A stretch of DNA of 64,000 nucleotides from Kerstersia gyiorum (lineage in GTDB: Bacteria > Pseudomonadota > Gammaproteobacteria > Burkholderiales > Burkholderiaceae_B): the NCBI RefSeq assembly GCF_004216755.1, contig NZ_SGWZ01000001.1:248001-312000 (forward strand), read 5' to 3'. A program made the position numbers and the translations under genes. Position 1 is the stretch's first letter. Each line of letters starts with the position of its first letter. A model generated the notes under the pieces. That model saw only the letters and a program-made list of their open reading frames with translations. It was not told where the DNA came from and did not search any database. Shown one piece after another: positions 28,005 to 35,998 of this stretch.

Positions 28005-28775
28005 TCATTCAGGCTGGATCGCAGCCAAGCGGCCGTTGAGCCATTGCGCGCATTCCAGGAAATCATTGGTCGCCTGGCTGTGAGGGGCATAGTCCAGAAC
28101 ACTGCGGCGACAGGCGATGGCCTCGCTCACTGCGGCATCCTTGTGCACGACCCCGATCACGGCACGGCCAAAATTCTGGCGCATCAGGCCAGTAACGTCC
28201 TGAGCCAGCTGATTGGCAGCGTCGAACTGATTCACCAGGTAGCCAGCCGTATCAAAATCGGCCCGATGCTCGCAGTACTGCTCCAGCATATGCTCCATGC
28301 TCGGCAAGGTGGCATAACTGGCGGCATCGGCCAGCGTCACCACGACTGCCGCATGGCAGGCCTGCAGGGCATGGCGCATGTAGACGGACGCACCCGGCGG
28401 CGTATCCAGCAGCACGACCGCATCATCTTGCAGACCCATCTGGGCCAGCCGGGTACGCAGCCAATCGCCGCCATGCTGCATTTCCGCTTCCAGCAGTTCA
28501 CGTGCACCATCTTCGATGTAGCCGAACGGCAGCAGGGCAACCCCCGCCTCGGTACTGAGACAGACATCGCGCCAGGGCCGATGCGACAACGCAGCGGTTG
28601 CCAGTCCATCGGGAACCGAAAGGTCTACGCCCAGGTGAAAACGCAGGGCGCTTTGCGGGTCCATGTCGACAAGCAACACCTGGTGTCCTGCCCGTTGCAG
28701 GGCAACGCCGAGGTTGACGGTGACGGTTGTCTTGCCTACCCCCCCTTTGGGAGATACAACAGAGACTATCTTCAT
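28005..28775 (-). CDS. bcsQ: cellulose operon ParA-like ATPase BcsQ
   Basis: A 256-residue MinD/ParA-type ATPase. The deviant Walker A SPKGGVGKTTVTVNLG is at residues 8-23 and VLLVDMDPQSALRFH is Walker A'. In other bacteria BcsQ places the cellulose machine at the pole or assembles it with BcsR. The start codon overlaps the bcsP stop (ATGA), indicating coupled translation, and bcsA follows 15 bases later. It is distinct from the chromosomal parA at 36.8 kb. Confidence 0.93.
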   Translation of the reverse strand: MKIVSVVSPKGGVGKTTVTVNLGVALQRAGHQVLLVDMDPQSALRFHLGVDLSVPDGLATAALSHRPWRDVCLSTEAGVALLPFGYIEDGARELLEAEMQHGGDWLRTRLAQMGLQDDAVVLLDTPPGASVYMRHALQACHAAVVVTLADAASYATLPSMEHMLEQYCEHRADFDTAGYLVNQFDAANQLAQDVTGLMRQNFGRAVIGVVHKDAAVSEAIACRRSVLDYAPHSQATNDFLECAQWLNGRLAAIQPE

Positions 28776-29566
28776 AAGCGATTCAACCGTTGCGCCAGCA
28801 AAAACGACGCTTGCCCCTGGGGCTGCGCGTCATCGCTGTCATTCCGGGAAGCCTGCGGCTCCCGCTGAAAAACGTTACGCAGGCCATCCCCCTGTGATAC
28901 GGGGCCTGCAGCATTCAGGAAAGCAGCGGGCAGGGCAGGTTCACTGCGGGTAGCCGCACCCATGCCATTGTCAACATCGCCAAGAATGCGTGAAAAAACA
29001 TCCTGCAGCCCATTTCCCTGGGGCCTAGCCGGCGCACCAGCCTTGACCGGTGCAGTCACGGCCTCTTCCTGGCGCAACGCCAGCTTGGCGGCCAGGGAAA
29101 AACCGGCAGCACGCGCATCCGGTTCCACCTCCTGGGCAACCGGCTCGCTGGCTGCGGCCAACACCGAAGCAGGCTGTTGCCGCAATTCGGGTTCGGCAGC
29201 CCAGACAGCCTGGCGCAGCCCGGGCTGCGGTTCCGTTTCCGGAGCGGCCCAGGCGCCCAAGGGTGAAGGCCTGGCGGCAACCGGAGACGTCATTTCAGCC
29301 AAGGGAGCTTCAGCCAGCCGGGCAGCGGCGCCATCCTCGCGCACGACGCGGGGCAACTGCGGCTCCTGCCGGCGGCCCAGTGGAATACTCAGCAAAGAGG
29401 CGTCCTCGGGCGACCCCGACTTAGCAATGTCCTCTTGCAGGGAAGACAGCAGCGGCCAACGAGCCAATGCCTCACCCGCGCGCTCGGCGCGGTTGATTTC
29501 CCTGTAGGCTTTGGCACTGCCGCCAATTTCCTCGAACAGTTTGCTTACGTCGTTGGTATCTTTCAT
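28772..29566 (-). CDS. bcsP: BcsP-like cellulose accessory protein with BcsR-type N-terminus
   Basis: A 264-residue protein. The first 45 residues (SKLFEEIGGSAKAYREI, then ARWPLLSSL) match the BcsR-type motif that pairs with BcsQ. The rest is Ala/Pro/Gln-rich and probably disordered. It has two copies of a short motif near the end (NGLQDVFSRILGD and DGLRNVFQREPQ), then a terminal FLLAQRLNRL helix. Repeated short motifs in disordered tails usually dock a multimeric partner, here perhaps BcsD or BcsA. The ATG at 29566 is chosen as the BcsR-like segment starts just after it. The name follows the usual bcsD-bcsP-bcsQ order in Burkholderiales. Confidence 0.75.
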   Translation of the reverse strand: MKDTNDVSKLFEEIGGSAKAYREINRAERAGEALARWPLLSSLQEDIAKSGSPEDASLLSIPLGRRQEPQLPRVVREDGAAARLAEAPLAEMTSPVAARPSPLGAWAAPETEPQPGLRQAVWAAEPELRQQPASVLAAASEPVAQEVEPDARAAGFSLAAKLALRQEEAVTAPVKAGAPARPQGNGLQDVFSRILGDVDNGMGAATRSEPALPAAFLNAAGPVSQGDGLRNVFQREPQASRNDSDDAQPQGQASFLLAQRLNRL

Positions 29567-29601
29567 AAGTCGACTTGCCTCTTTGCACTGCAACCGCTGC
29601 C

Positions 29602-30099
29602 TCAGCGAAACAAGCCCGGCGAACGGGCAGGCGCTTGTTGCGCCGCACGCTCCAGCCGGAATTCAACGCTGCCGGTCACATCTATGTCGGACGCCTGCTT
29701 GACCATCAGGCGCGGATCCAGCCGCAGGGAAAGGAACCATTGCTGATAAACGCCTTCCAGGAAGGCGGGGCTCCACGAAGCGCTTTTTTCTCCCAGGGCG
29801 GCAACCAGCGGCGAAAACCGATGCACGATGCGCAACGCACCGGCAGTTTCCTCGAGCGTAGTTTGCCCCCATTTGAGCTGGGACCAGAACAGATTCATCT
29901 GATTCTGCAACGCATCCAGCGTTGTCGCTTCCCCCAACGGTTGGGACTCGGCGAAGCTCTGGCCCACCCGCCGTGCAAACACCCTGGCGTCAGCGACACC
30001 AAGCTGTTCAGACAACGCATTGCCAAAAGCTTCCAGCAGCGGACGTACCGAGACCTCCGACTGCAATTCCCTGAAATACTGGACGAACTTAGCTTCCAT
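29602..30099 (-). CDS. bcsD: cellulose synthase subunit BcsD
   Basis: A 165-residue periplasmic/cytoplasmic ring subunit, close to the usual 156 aa. The central segment (ALQNQMNLFWSQLKWG) and the C-terminal SPAFLEGVYQQWF are typical of the BcsD family, which forms octamers that help crystallise glucan chains. It is first in the operon. The ATG at 30099 is preceded by AGGCGAG; the longer ORF start lacks a ribosome site. Presence of BcsD with no bcsE/F/G marks a type I bcs operon. Confidence 0.85.
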   Translation of the reverse strand: MEAKFVQYFRELQSEVSVRPLLEAFGNALSEQLGVADARVFARRVGQSFAESQPLGEATTLDALQNQMNLFWSQLKWGQTTLEETAGALRIVHRFSPLVAALGEKSASWSPAFLEGVYQQWFLSLRLDPRLMVKQASDIDVTGSVEFRLERAAQQAPARSPGLFR

Positions 30100-30661
30100 C
30101 TCGCCTAACCTTCTTCTGTATCGTTGCATCTGGCCACATGGCACGTTGCGCCACGCGGTGTTGGAGCGTTTATGGCAGCAACGTTTTCTTCAGCAACGAA
30201 TCCTGCGAAGAAAGGGAAGCCCCTGCGAGGCTGCCATGAAGCGGCCATCAAAGCAGCATGCTTTCCATGCTTGCGCTTGATCGCCCATCGTGTCTGATGC
30301 CAGCCCGTCAAAGTTCACCTGATTACCAGGACAACCTTCACGGAATTATCGACGTTATTTCCTTATTTCCATCATTCATGACGTTAAAACCATGCAAATC
30401 ATTGCAAAATTACTATAAAAGTAACAATAAATCACATGTAAACGCCAGTCTGCACAAAAAAACGAAGATTTTCCTGGCGATCATGCCAATCTGCGCATAG
30501 TCACTAATTGTAAAAGACCGCTATGAATGACGATACGAAACGGCGATAGTTTTGGTTCAGAATCACAGGATTCTGCAAATTGACAACACTTTGAGGCGCT
30601 TCCGTTACATTCAAAGTGAAGAAAAGACGTGCCATACCGCACCAGAAATCTGGATATATCT
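30100..30661. promoter_or_regulatory. intergenic region driving the bcs operon
   Basis: This 562-base gap between ugd and bcsD has no convincing gene. It is AT-rich at 30340-30480 and should hold the bcs promoter on the minus strand. One clear element is the palindrome CAGAATC-ACAG-GATTCTG at 30558-30575, whose GATTCTG half recurs in the repeats at 32.06, 32.64 and 32.69 kb. Confidence 0.5.
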
Positions 30662-31828
30662 CTAGTCCAATCCGAATACGTCGCGCGTATAGACCTTGCC
30701 GGCGACATCAGCCAGTTGCTCCGACCATCGATTGGCCACGATCACATCGCTGCGCGCCTTGAAGCGCGCAAGCATGGGTTCGTTTTCACATCCCATGTAG
30801 CTGTCCTGAACCAGTTTGGGTTCGTGAATCAGGACTGATACGCCGGCAGCCTGCAGGCCGCGGATGATATCCTGCACCGCCGACTCGCGGAAATTGTCCG
30901 CTCCTTCCTTCATGACCAGGCGGTGAACCCCTACGCACGTCGGCCGGCGCGCCAGGACCGTTTCCAGCACAAACTGCTTGCGCATGGTATTGGCGTCTAC
31001 GATGGCCCGCATCAGGCAGTTGGGTACATCGGCATAATTAGCCAGCAACTGGCGGGTATCCTTGGGTAGGCAGTATCCACCATAGCCAAAGGACGGATTG
31101 TTGTAATACATCCCGATACGGGGATCCAGGCCTATCCCTTCAATGATCTGCCGTGTCTCCAGGCCCTTGATCTGGGCATAGGTATCGAGCTCGTTGAAAA
31201 ATGCGATACGCATGGCCAGGTAGGTATTGGCGAACAACTTGATCGCCTCGGCCTCAGTGGAATCGGTATAGAGCTCCGGCACATCCTTGCGGCTCGCGCC
31301 TTCGCGTAACAAACGTCCGAACTGACGGGCAGCATCGGTACGCGCGCCCACGATAATGCGGGACGGATGCAGGTTGTCGTACAGCGCCCGTCCTTCGCGC
31401 AGGAATTCTGGCGAGAAAGTGATGCGCTCATACCCGAATTCCTGGCGCAGCCCTGCAGTAAAGCCCACGGGTACCGTCGACTTGATGATGATTTCAGCGG
31501 CCGTGTTGCACCCCAGCACTGTCCGAACCACCTGCTTGACGCTGCGGGTATCGAAACCATTGGTATGGGGATCGTAATCGGTGGGTGTCGCCACGATCAC
31601 GTAGTCGGCGCTCCGGAATGCCTCGCTGGCATCGCTCGTCGCGCGCAGGGATAGCTTCCTGCTTGCCAGGAAGTCCCTGATATCCGGGTCTTCGATCGGG
31701 GAGCGGCCCTGGTTGATGGCCTGGACCTTGCCTGCATCGATATCGTAGGCCATCACTTCGTTGGCCTGCGCCAGCAACACTGCATTGGACAAGCCAACAT
31801 AGCCAGTCCCGGCTACCGCGATTTTCAT
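30662..31828 (-). CDS. ugd: UDP-glucose 6-dehydrogenase
   Basis: A 388-residue cytosolic NAD-dependent enzyme making UDP-glucuronate from UDP-glucose. The Rossmann start is KIAVAGTGYVGLSNAVLLAQ; FSPEFLREGRAL and the catalytic Cys motif GYGGYCLPKDTRQL (Cys near 253) are intact. Length matches the short (Ugd/YwqF) class. It lies upstream of the cellulose operon on the same strand, but 560 bases away, so it is probably separately expressed. It draws on the same UDP-glucose pool as BcsA and would serve acidic polysaccharide or LPS synthesis. Confidence 0.95.
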   Translation of the reverse strand: MKIAVAGTGYVGLSNAVLLAQANEVMAYDIDAGKVQAINQGRSPIEDPDIRDFLASRKLSLRATSDASEAFRSADYVIVATPTDYDPHTNGFDTRSVKQVVRTVLGCNTAAEIIIKSTVPVGFTAGLRQEFGYERITFSPEFLREGRALYDNLHPSRIIVGARTDAARQFGRLLREGASRKDVPELYTDSTEAEAIKLFANTYLAMRIAFFNELDTYAQIKGLETRQIIEGIGLDPRIGMYYNNPSFGYGGYCLPKDTRQLLANYADVPNCLMRAIVDANTMRKQFVLETVLARRPTCVGVHRLVMKEGADNFRESAVQDIIRGLQAAGVSVLIHEPKLVQDSYMGCENEPMLARFKARSDVIVANRWSEQLADVAGKVYTRDVFGLD

Positions 31829-32067
31829 AAGCCTCGCCGCCTTTCATCAAGCACCCAACCGGCGGCCGGCCCATGCGGGGACCAACCACCGGTTGTCCTC
31901 CCGAAGTTATATCCGTGGCCGATGACGTCAGCATGACCGCGCCAGTGCCGGCGCAACAGACCTATGTGGGGACGGCTGCCACCAGAAAAATGCGGCCTGC
32001 TGCCCCAAATGGCTTGCCAGGGCGCTGGATGCTGAACAAGTCCGTGCACAAGCTGTGCATCGATTCT

Positions 32068-32094
32068 GGATAACTCGGCATCGATGCCTTATCC
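32068..32094. repeat. compound palindrome in the putative origin region
   Basis: The perfect 12-base palindrome GGCATCGATGCC (32077-32088) is flanked by GGATAA and TTATCC, with a CTC offset on the left. The left flank also belongs to the repeated CATCGATTCTGGA motif. Confidence 0.55.
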
Positions 32095-32636
32095 GAAAAT
32101 CCATCCACTTTTCATGCCAGACCTATGCATAAAGTTGCGCACATCGATAACGGCATCCAAGTCATTGTTTTTACTGGAATAACACCCAACGATGCACATA
32201 TCCCCAGGCCTTATCCATTATTACCATCTATATATATAAACATTTATAAACAACAACACCCTGTCTTTTCGGCCCCTGCGAGCCCCTTTACACAGCCAGG
32301 AAAAGCTCATAACAGTCATCGACACCACACAAGACATGTACATGCATGCGTTTCAGATCTGGAACACCAACGATGTTGACCCACCGATGGCAAAGCATTC
32401 GTTCCAATGAAGCCACTGATATTTTTTCAACCCGTTACGAATACCTTTATTCATGTCTTCAGCTTTTCATGAATCACTCCAACCTCAAAACAGGTATTTC
32501 AATGTCCGCTGTATTACCTGAGTGTTACTCGATTGATGACACACATAAAAAGCAAGACAGGTCATTCTCTATTCGATTTATTTGAGATAGATCAAACATG
32601 CATCACTCATCTTGGGGAAAAGCCTGTTGACAACCC

Positions 32637-32701
32637 GTTCATCGATTCTGGACAACTGACGAAAAACGCAAGGATGAAAATTCTATCCAGAATCGATGAA
32701 C
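32637..32701. repeat. 16-base perfect inverted repeat
   Basis: GTTCATCGATTCTGGA at 32637-32652 and its exact complement TCCAGAATCGATGAAC at 32686-32701 are separated by 33 bases. A third copy of the core, CATCGATTCTGGATAA, lies at 32058-32073. These look like binding sites for one factor in the putative origin region. Confidence 0.7.
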
Positions 32702-32741
32702 AGGCTGCCAAGTGACTTAGCAACAGCCAGAATGAAGCCTT

Positions 32742-32773
32742 AAGATGATGATTTAATTGATAAATATCATCTT
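32742..32773. repeat. AT-rich hairpin next to the DnaA box
   Basis: AAGATGAT and ATCATCTT arms enclose a second pairing, ATTTA with TAAAT, with one bulged G. It ends eight bases before the perfect DnaA box, and AT tracts follow. Confidence 0.5.
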
Positions 32774-32780
32774 CGTATAG

Positions 32781-32789
32781 TTATCCACA
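32781..32789 (+). promoter_or_regulatory. DnaA box, TTATCCACA
   Basis: An exact match to the strong DnaA-box consensus TTATNCACA, flanked by AT-rich DNA on the right that could unwind. Confidence 0.65.
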
Positions 32790-32920
32790 GACACCCATCA
32801 TTAACCATCAGTTATATATAAAGATATATACAAAACAAGAAAGAACAGGTGCCTCGGCAAAACTGTGCAAGTTAAGGATATGGTTGGTTCAGCACCCGCT
32901 GTATGAACAACAGCAGCTGA

Positions 32921-32991
32921 ATACCGTAATAACTATTTCAAGTTAATTTCAATTCTTGACTGTTATCACGGTATTTCATATAGTGAAATAA
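32921..32991. repeat. nested inverted repeats upstream of the cold-shock gene
   Basis: ATACCGTAATAAC (32921-32933) and GTTATCACGGTAT (32962-32974) are complementary with one mismatch. TATTTCA and TGAAATA (32972-32990) form a second perfect repeat. The 10-base palindrome TGACGCGTCA follows at 33007-33016. They sit just before the probable csp promoter. Confidence 0.5.
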
Positions 32992-33029
32992 TAAATCGTC
33001 AATTTATGACGCGTCACCGCAAAGATTAA

Positions 33030-33038
33030 TGCTATATT
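33030..33038 (+). promoter_or_regulatory. extended -10 promoter of the cold-shock gene
   Basis: TGCTATATT is an extended -10 element. Transcription from here would give a leader of about 170 bases before the start codon at 33214, typical of temperature-regulated cspA-type mRNAs. No separate ORF with a ribosome site is seen in the leader. Confidence 0.5.
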
Positions 33039-33213
33039 CGGGAAAACGCGGAGTGGATTTTTATTTATATTCTCTGTATTCTGCGTTTGCTGATGTTGTC
33101 AGCCGTTTTAAACCCGTTCCCAATTCGATGCTTATTGGGTCTGACTTTATATGGGGCTTTCCTATATAAAAGCATTGGTTTGTTGTATATATTTTTTAAT
33201 CAGGATACTTATC

Positions 33214-33420
33214 ATGGCTCAAACGGGCAAAGTGAAGTGGTTTAACGCGGAAAAGGGATTTGGTTTCATTACGCCCGATGCTGGTGGTAGCGATGTATTC
33301 GCCCATTTTTCCGCCATTCAAGGCCGCGGCTATCGCAGCTTGAATGAAGGTCAAGCGGTTGAATTTGATGTCAAGGACGGCCCCAAGGGTCTTCAGGCAG
33401 AAAATATTCAGCCTCTCTGA
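33214..33420 (+). CDS. cold-shock domain protein, CspA family
   Basis: A 68-residue single-domain nucleic-acid chaperone. Both RNA-binding motifs are present: KWFNAEKGFGFITP (RNP1) and DVFAHFSAIQ (RNP2). It binds single-stranded RNA/DNA in the cytosol. AGGA lies upstream and a strong terminator follows, so it is monocistronic. Residue 3 onward (TGKVKWF) starts directly on the first strand, supporting the ATG choice over the longer ORF. Confidence 0.95.
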   Translation: MAQTGKVKWFNAEKGFGFITPDAGGSDVFAHFSAIQGRGYRSLNEGQAVEFDVKDGPKGLQAENIQPL

Positions 33421-33468
33421 CGTGTCACTTTGAACCGTTTGCCCATTAGGGAGACTGGTTCACTATGC

Positions 33469-33501
33469 AAACCCATGTTCTCTTGGACATGGGTTTTTTA
33501 T
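33469..33501 (+). terminator. terminator of the cold-shock gene
   Basis: A 12-base stem (AAACCCATGTTC / GGACATGGGTTT, one G-T pair) with a TCTT loop is followed by TTTTTATTTT. Confidence 0.93.
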
Positions 33502-33678
33502 TTTGGCGCCCAAGGCTTGCCGGAGAATTACGTTCCTGATTCAGGCGCATGTCTTCCGGGTTAGTGTGTGAAACCTAAACCTAGCGATCGATATCGATAC
33601 CAGGGGTTCTTCTGCTCAAGAACAGCAGGTATCGGTCAGTGCCCAGGAATGTGGTTACTTGCCATCTTTCACATCGGT

Positions 33679-33694
33679 TGTTCCACGTGAAACA
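33679..33694. promoter_or_regulatory. parS site 1
   Basis: TGTTCCACGTGAAACA differs from the universal ParB target TGTTTCACGTGAAACA by one base. parAB lies 3 kb downstream. Confidence 0.9.
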
Positions 33695-34012
33695 TCATCG
33701 ATAGCTTGATGTGTGTGTATCTGCATTGCCAAGAAATTTTTCTTGCGTGAATGCTGCCATTTTCAATAGCTCGGCTTGCTGTAGCAGCTTTTCTCGATTT
33801 CTCGCCAAAAGTTTTCACTTACCGATACAGAACCGTTGCAGTGGCTTTTGGGACCCACTTAGGGTTAGGGGGAGTCACGTACGCAACACTGTAGCCACGA
33901 AAAGCAATAATTATCTGTACTTGCTGGGTACAGCAGGAAAGGGCCGGCCACTGTTGCTGCGTGTTGGCTATTTGCCGCATACCTAGGGGTGGGCCCGATA
34001 TTTTTGTTTTTA

Positions 34013-34028
34013 TGTTTCACGTGAAACA
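34013..34028. promoter_or_regulatory. parS site 2
   Basis: A perfect 16-base parS palindrome 50 bases before mnmG, close to its probable promoter, so ParB spreading could affect its transcription. Confidence 0.95.
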
Positions 34029-34078
34029 CCCGTTACGAGCGACGCGTCTATAATTATTTTTTTAGGATGCTTGTCGCC

Positions 34079-35998
34079 ATGTTCTACCCCACCGAATTTG
34101 ACGTGATTGTCGTGGGCGGAGGCCATGCTGGCACTGAAGCGGCAATGGCTGCCGCTCGTGCTGGCTGTGCCACGCTGTTACTGACGCACAATATTGAGAC
34201 TCTTGGACAGATGTCCTGCAATCCCTCTATCGGTGGTATAGGTAAAGGACACCTGGTCAAGGAAGTTGATGCCCTGGGTGGCATCATGGGGATCTGTGCC
34301 GACGAAGCAGGCATCCAGTTCCGCACATTGAACAGTTCCAAGGGGCCGGCTGTCCGCGCCACACGTGCGCAGATAGATCGGGTGCTATACCGGCGTGCCG
34401 TACGTTATCGCCTGGAAAATCAAGCCAACCTGTGGTTGTTCCAGCAAGCAGTGGACGATTTGATGGTGGAAGGTGACAAGGTTGTGGGAGCGGTTACCCA
34501 GCTTGGCATCAAGTTTCGTGCACGAAGTGTGGTGCTGACTACTGGCACTTTCCTGAACGGCCTGGTTCATGTTGGCCTGAGCAATTATTCCGCCGGCCGT
34601 GCAGGTGATCCTCCGGCTATTACCCTGGGGCAACGGCTGAAGGAACTGAAGTTGCCCCAAGGGCGCTTGAAGACTGGCACGCCGCCACGCATCGATGGTC
34701 GGAGTATTGATTTTTCACGTCTGGAAAGGCAAGACGGTGATAGCAATCCCATACCGGTGTTTTCCTATCTCGGAAATGCTGGCTTGCATCCGCAGCAGTT
34801 GCCTTGCTGGATCACGCATACGAATAGCCGGACGCATGACATCATCCGTGGTAGTCTGGATCGTTCGCCGATGTACAGCGGCGTGATCGAAGGAATCGGG
34901 CCACGGTACTGCCCGTCGATAGAAGACAAAATCCATCGTTTCGCTGACAAGGATTCCCACCAGGTATTCCTGGAACCCGAGGGTCTGGACACAAACGAGT
35001 ATTACCCTAACGGCGTATCTACCAGCCTGCCTTTCGATGTTCAGCTGGATTTGGTGCATAGCCTGCCTGGTCTGGAAAATGCGCATATCCTGCGTCCTGG
35101 CTACGCTATCGAATACGATTACTTCGATCCGCGTGGTTTGCATGCCAGTTTGGAAAGCAAACATATACAGGGGCTGTTTTTTGCCGGGCAGATCAACGGC
35201 ACAACTGGCTACGAAGAAGCTGCGGCCCAGGGGCTGCTGGCCGGGATCAATGCGTCGCTGAAGGTGAAAGGGGAAGAGGCGTGGGTTCCTCGCCGTGATG
35301 AAGCCTATCTTGGCGTGTTGGTCGATGATCTCGTTACCCGCGGGGTGACGGAACCCTATCGCATGTTTACCTCGCGGGCCGAGTATCGCCTGAGTATGCG
35401 GGAAGATAATGCCGACATGCGCTTGACCGAAATCGGGCGACGCCTGGGCGTGGTTGATGATGAACGCTGGCAGCGTTTTTCCGACAAGCGCGACGCTGTT
35501 TCACGTGAAACAATGCGGCTGCGCAAGACGGTCATTACTCCTCGCATCCTCACGCCAGAAATTGCCGAGCCCTTGCTGGGCAAGCCCATTGAAAAGGAAT
35601 ACACGCTGGCAGAATTGTTGCGTCGCCCTGATGTGGACTATCAACGTTTGATGGCTGTGACTGCTGCCGATGGCACTGCCTTTGCGCCGGCCGAACCCTT
35701 GACCGAAGACGAAGCCGAGCAAGTATCCATCCAGGTCAAGTACGAGGGCTATATCAATCGACAGCAGGATGAGATTCGTCGTCTGTCTATCTATGAAAGC
35801 CAGCCTATCCCTGTTGAACTGGATTATGACGCTGTGTCGGGCCTGTCCTTTGAGGTCCGGCAACGCCTGCGCGAAGCTCGCCCGGCCACGCTGGGGCAGG
35901 CAGCCCGCATATCCAGTGTGACGCCTGCCGCCATTTCCTTGTTGATGGTGCATCTCAAGCGCATGCATTACCAGAAGAACAAAGCGGAGAAACAGTAA
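34079..35998 (+). CDS. mnmG: tRNA uridine-5-carboxymethylaminomethyl modification enzyme MnmG
   Basis: A 639-residue FAD enzyme (GidA) that works with MnmE to modify the wobble uridine of several tRNAs. The FAD-binding start DVIVVGGGHAGTEAAMAAAR, the conserved CNPSIGGIGKGHLVKEVDALG and the GLFFAGQINGTTGYEEAA segment are intact. The ATG at 34079 is chosen as AGGA lies 12-15 bases upstream; an ATG four codons earlier overlaps that site. rsmG follows with a TAATG overlap. A parS site lies within the coding sequence. Confidence 0.97.
   Translation: MFYPTEFDVIVVGGGHAGTEAAMAAARAGCATLLLTHNIETLGQMSCNPSIGGIGKGHLVKEVDALGGIMGICADEAGIQFRTLNSSKGPAVRATRAQIDRVLYRRAVRYRLENQANLWLFQQAVDDLMVEGDKVVGAVTQLGIKFRARSVVLTTGTFLNGLVHVGLSNYSAGRAGDPPAITLGQRLKELKLPQGRLKTGTPPRIDGRSIDFSRLERQDGDSNPIPVFSYLGNAGLHPQQLPCWITHTNSRTHDIIRGSLDRSPMYSGVIEGIGPRYCPSIEDKIHRFADKDSHQVFLEPEGLDTNEYYPNGVSTSLPFDVQLDLVHSLPGLENAHILRPGYAIEYDYFDPRGLHASLESKHIQGLFFAGQINGTTGYEEAAAQGLLAGINASLKVKGEEAWVPRRDEAYLGVLVDDLVTRGVTEPYRMFTSRAEYRLSMREDNADMRLTEIGRRLGVVDDERWQRFSDKRDAVSRETMRLRKTVITPRILTPEIAEPLLGKPIEKEYTLAELLRRPDVDYQRLMAVTAADGTAFAPAEPLTEDEAEQVSIQVKYEGYINRQQDEIRRLSIYESQPIPVELDYDAVSGLSFEVRQRLREARPATLGQAARISSVTPAAISLLMVHLKRMHYQKNKAEKQ
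35497..35512. promoter_or_regulatory. parS site 3, inside mnmG
   Basis: A perfect TGTTTCACGTGAAACA within the mnmG reading frame, encoding the VSRET stretch. Intragenic parS near the origin is common. Confidence 0.95.

Larger units (their letters stand above)
31829..33213. other. candidate replication origin region (oriC)
   Basis: This 1.4-kb stretch has no convincing gene and is much richer in A+T than its neighbours. It holds a perfect DnaA box (32781-32789), a one-mismatch box (TATGCATAA, 32124-32132), AT tracts at 32211-32255 and 32811-32835 and several inverted repeats. Gene direction flips here: minus from 31.8 down to 17.8 kb, plus from 33.2 kb upward. Two parS sites lie within 1 kb to the right, and mnmG-rsmG-parAB, classic origin neighbours, follow. 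dnaA itself is not in the window. The call is an inference; few perfect DnaA boxes argue for caution. Confidence 0.45.
33502..34078. other. intergenic region before mnmG, with structured element and parS sites
   Basis: No gene is convincing here; a 91-codon open frame at 33711 has no ribosome site or protein character. A two-part stem-loop at 33596-33633 pairs GATACC with GGTATC and GTTCTT with AAGAAC across 4x4 internal loops. Two parS sites lie at 33679 and 34013. TATAAT at 34049-34054 is a likely -10 for mnmG. Confidence 0.55.

Noticed and set aside
28005..28775. Second chromosomal ParA
   Set aside because: Although ParA-like, it lies inside the bcs operon between bcsP and bcsA and is BcsQ; the true parA is at 36.8 kb beside parB and parS.
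32346..32585. 79-codon frame in the origin region
   Set aside because: No ribosome site, mixed composition, no family resemblance.
33711..33986. 91-codon frame between csp and mnmG
   Set aside because: No ribosome site, no recognisable segment, and it spans non-coding DNA between two parS sites.
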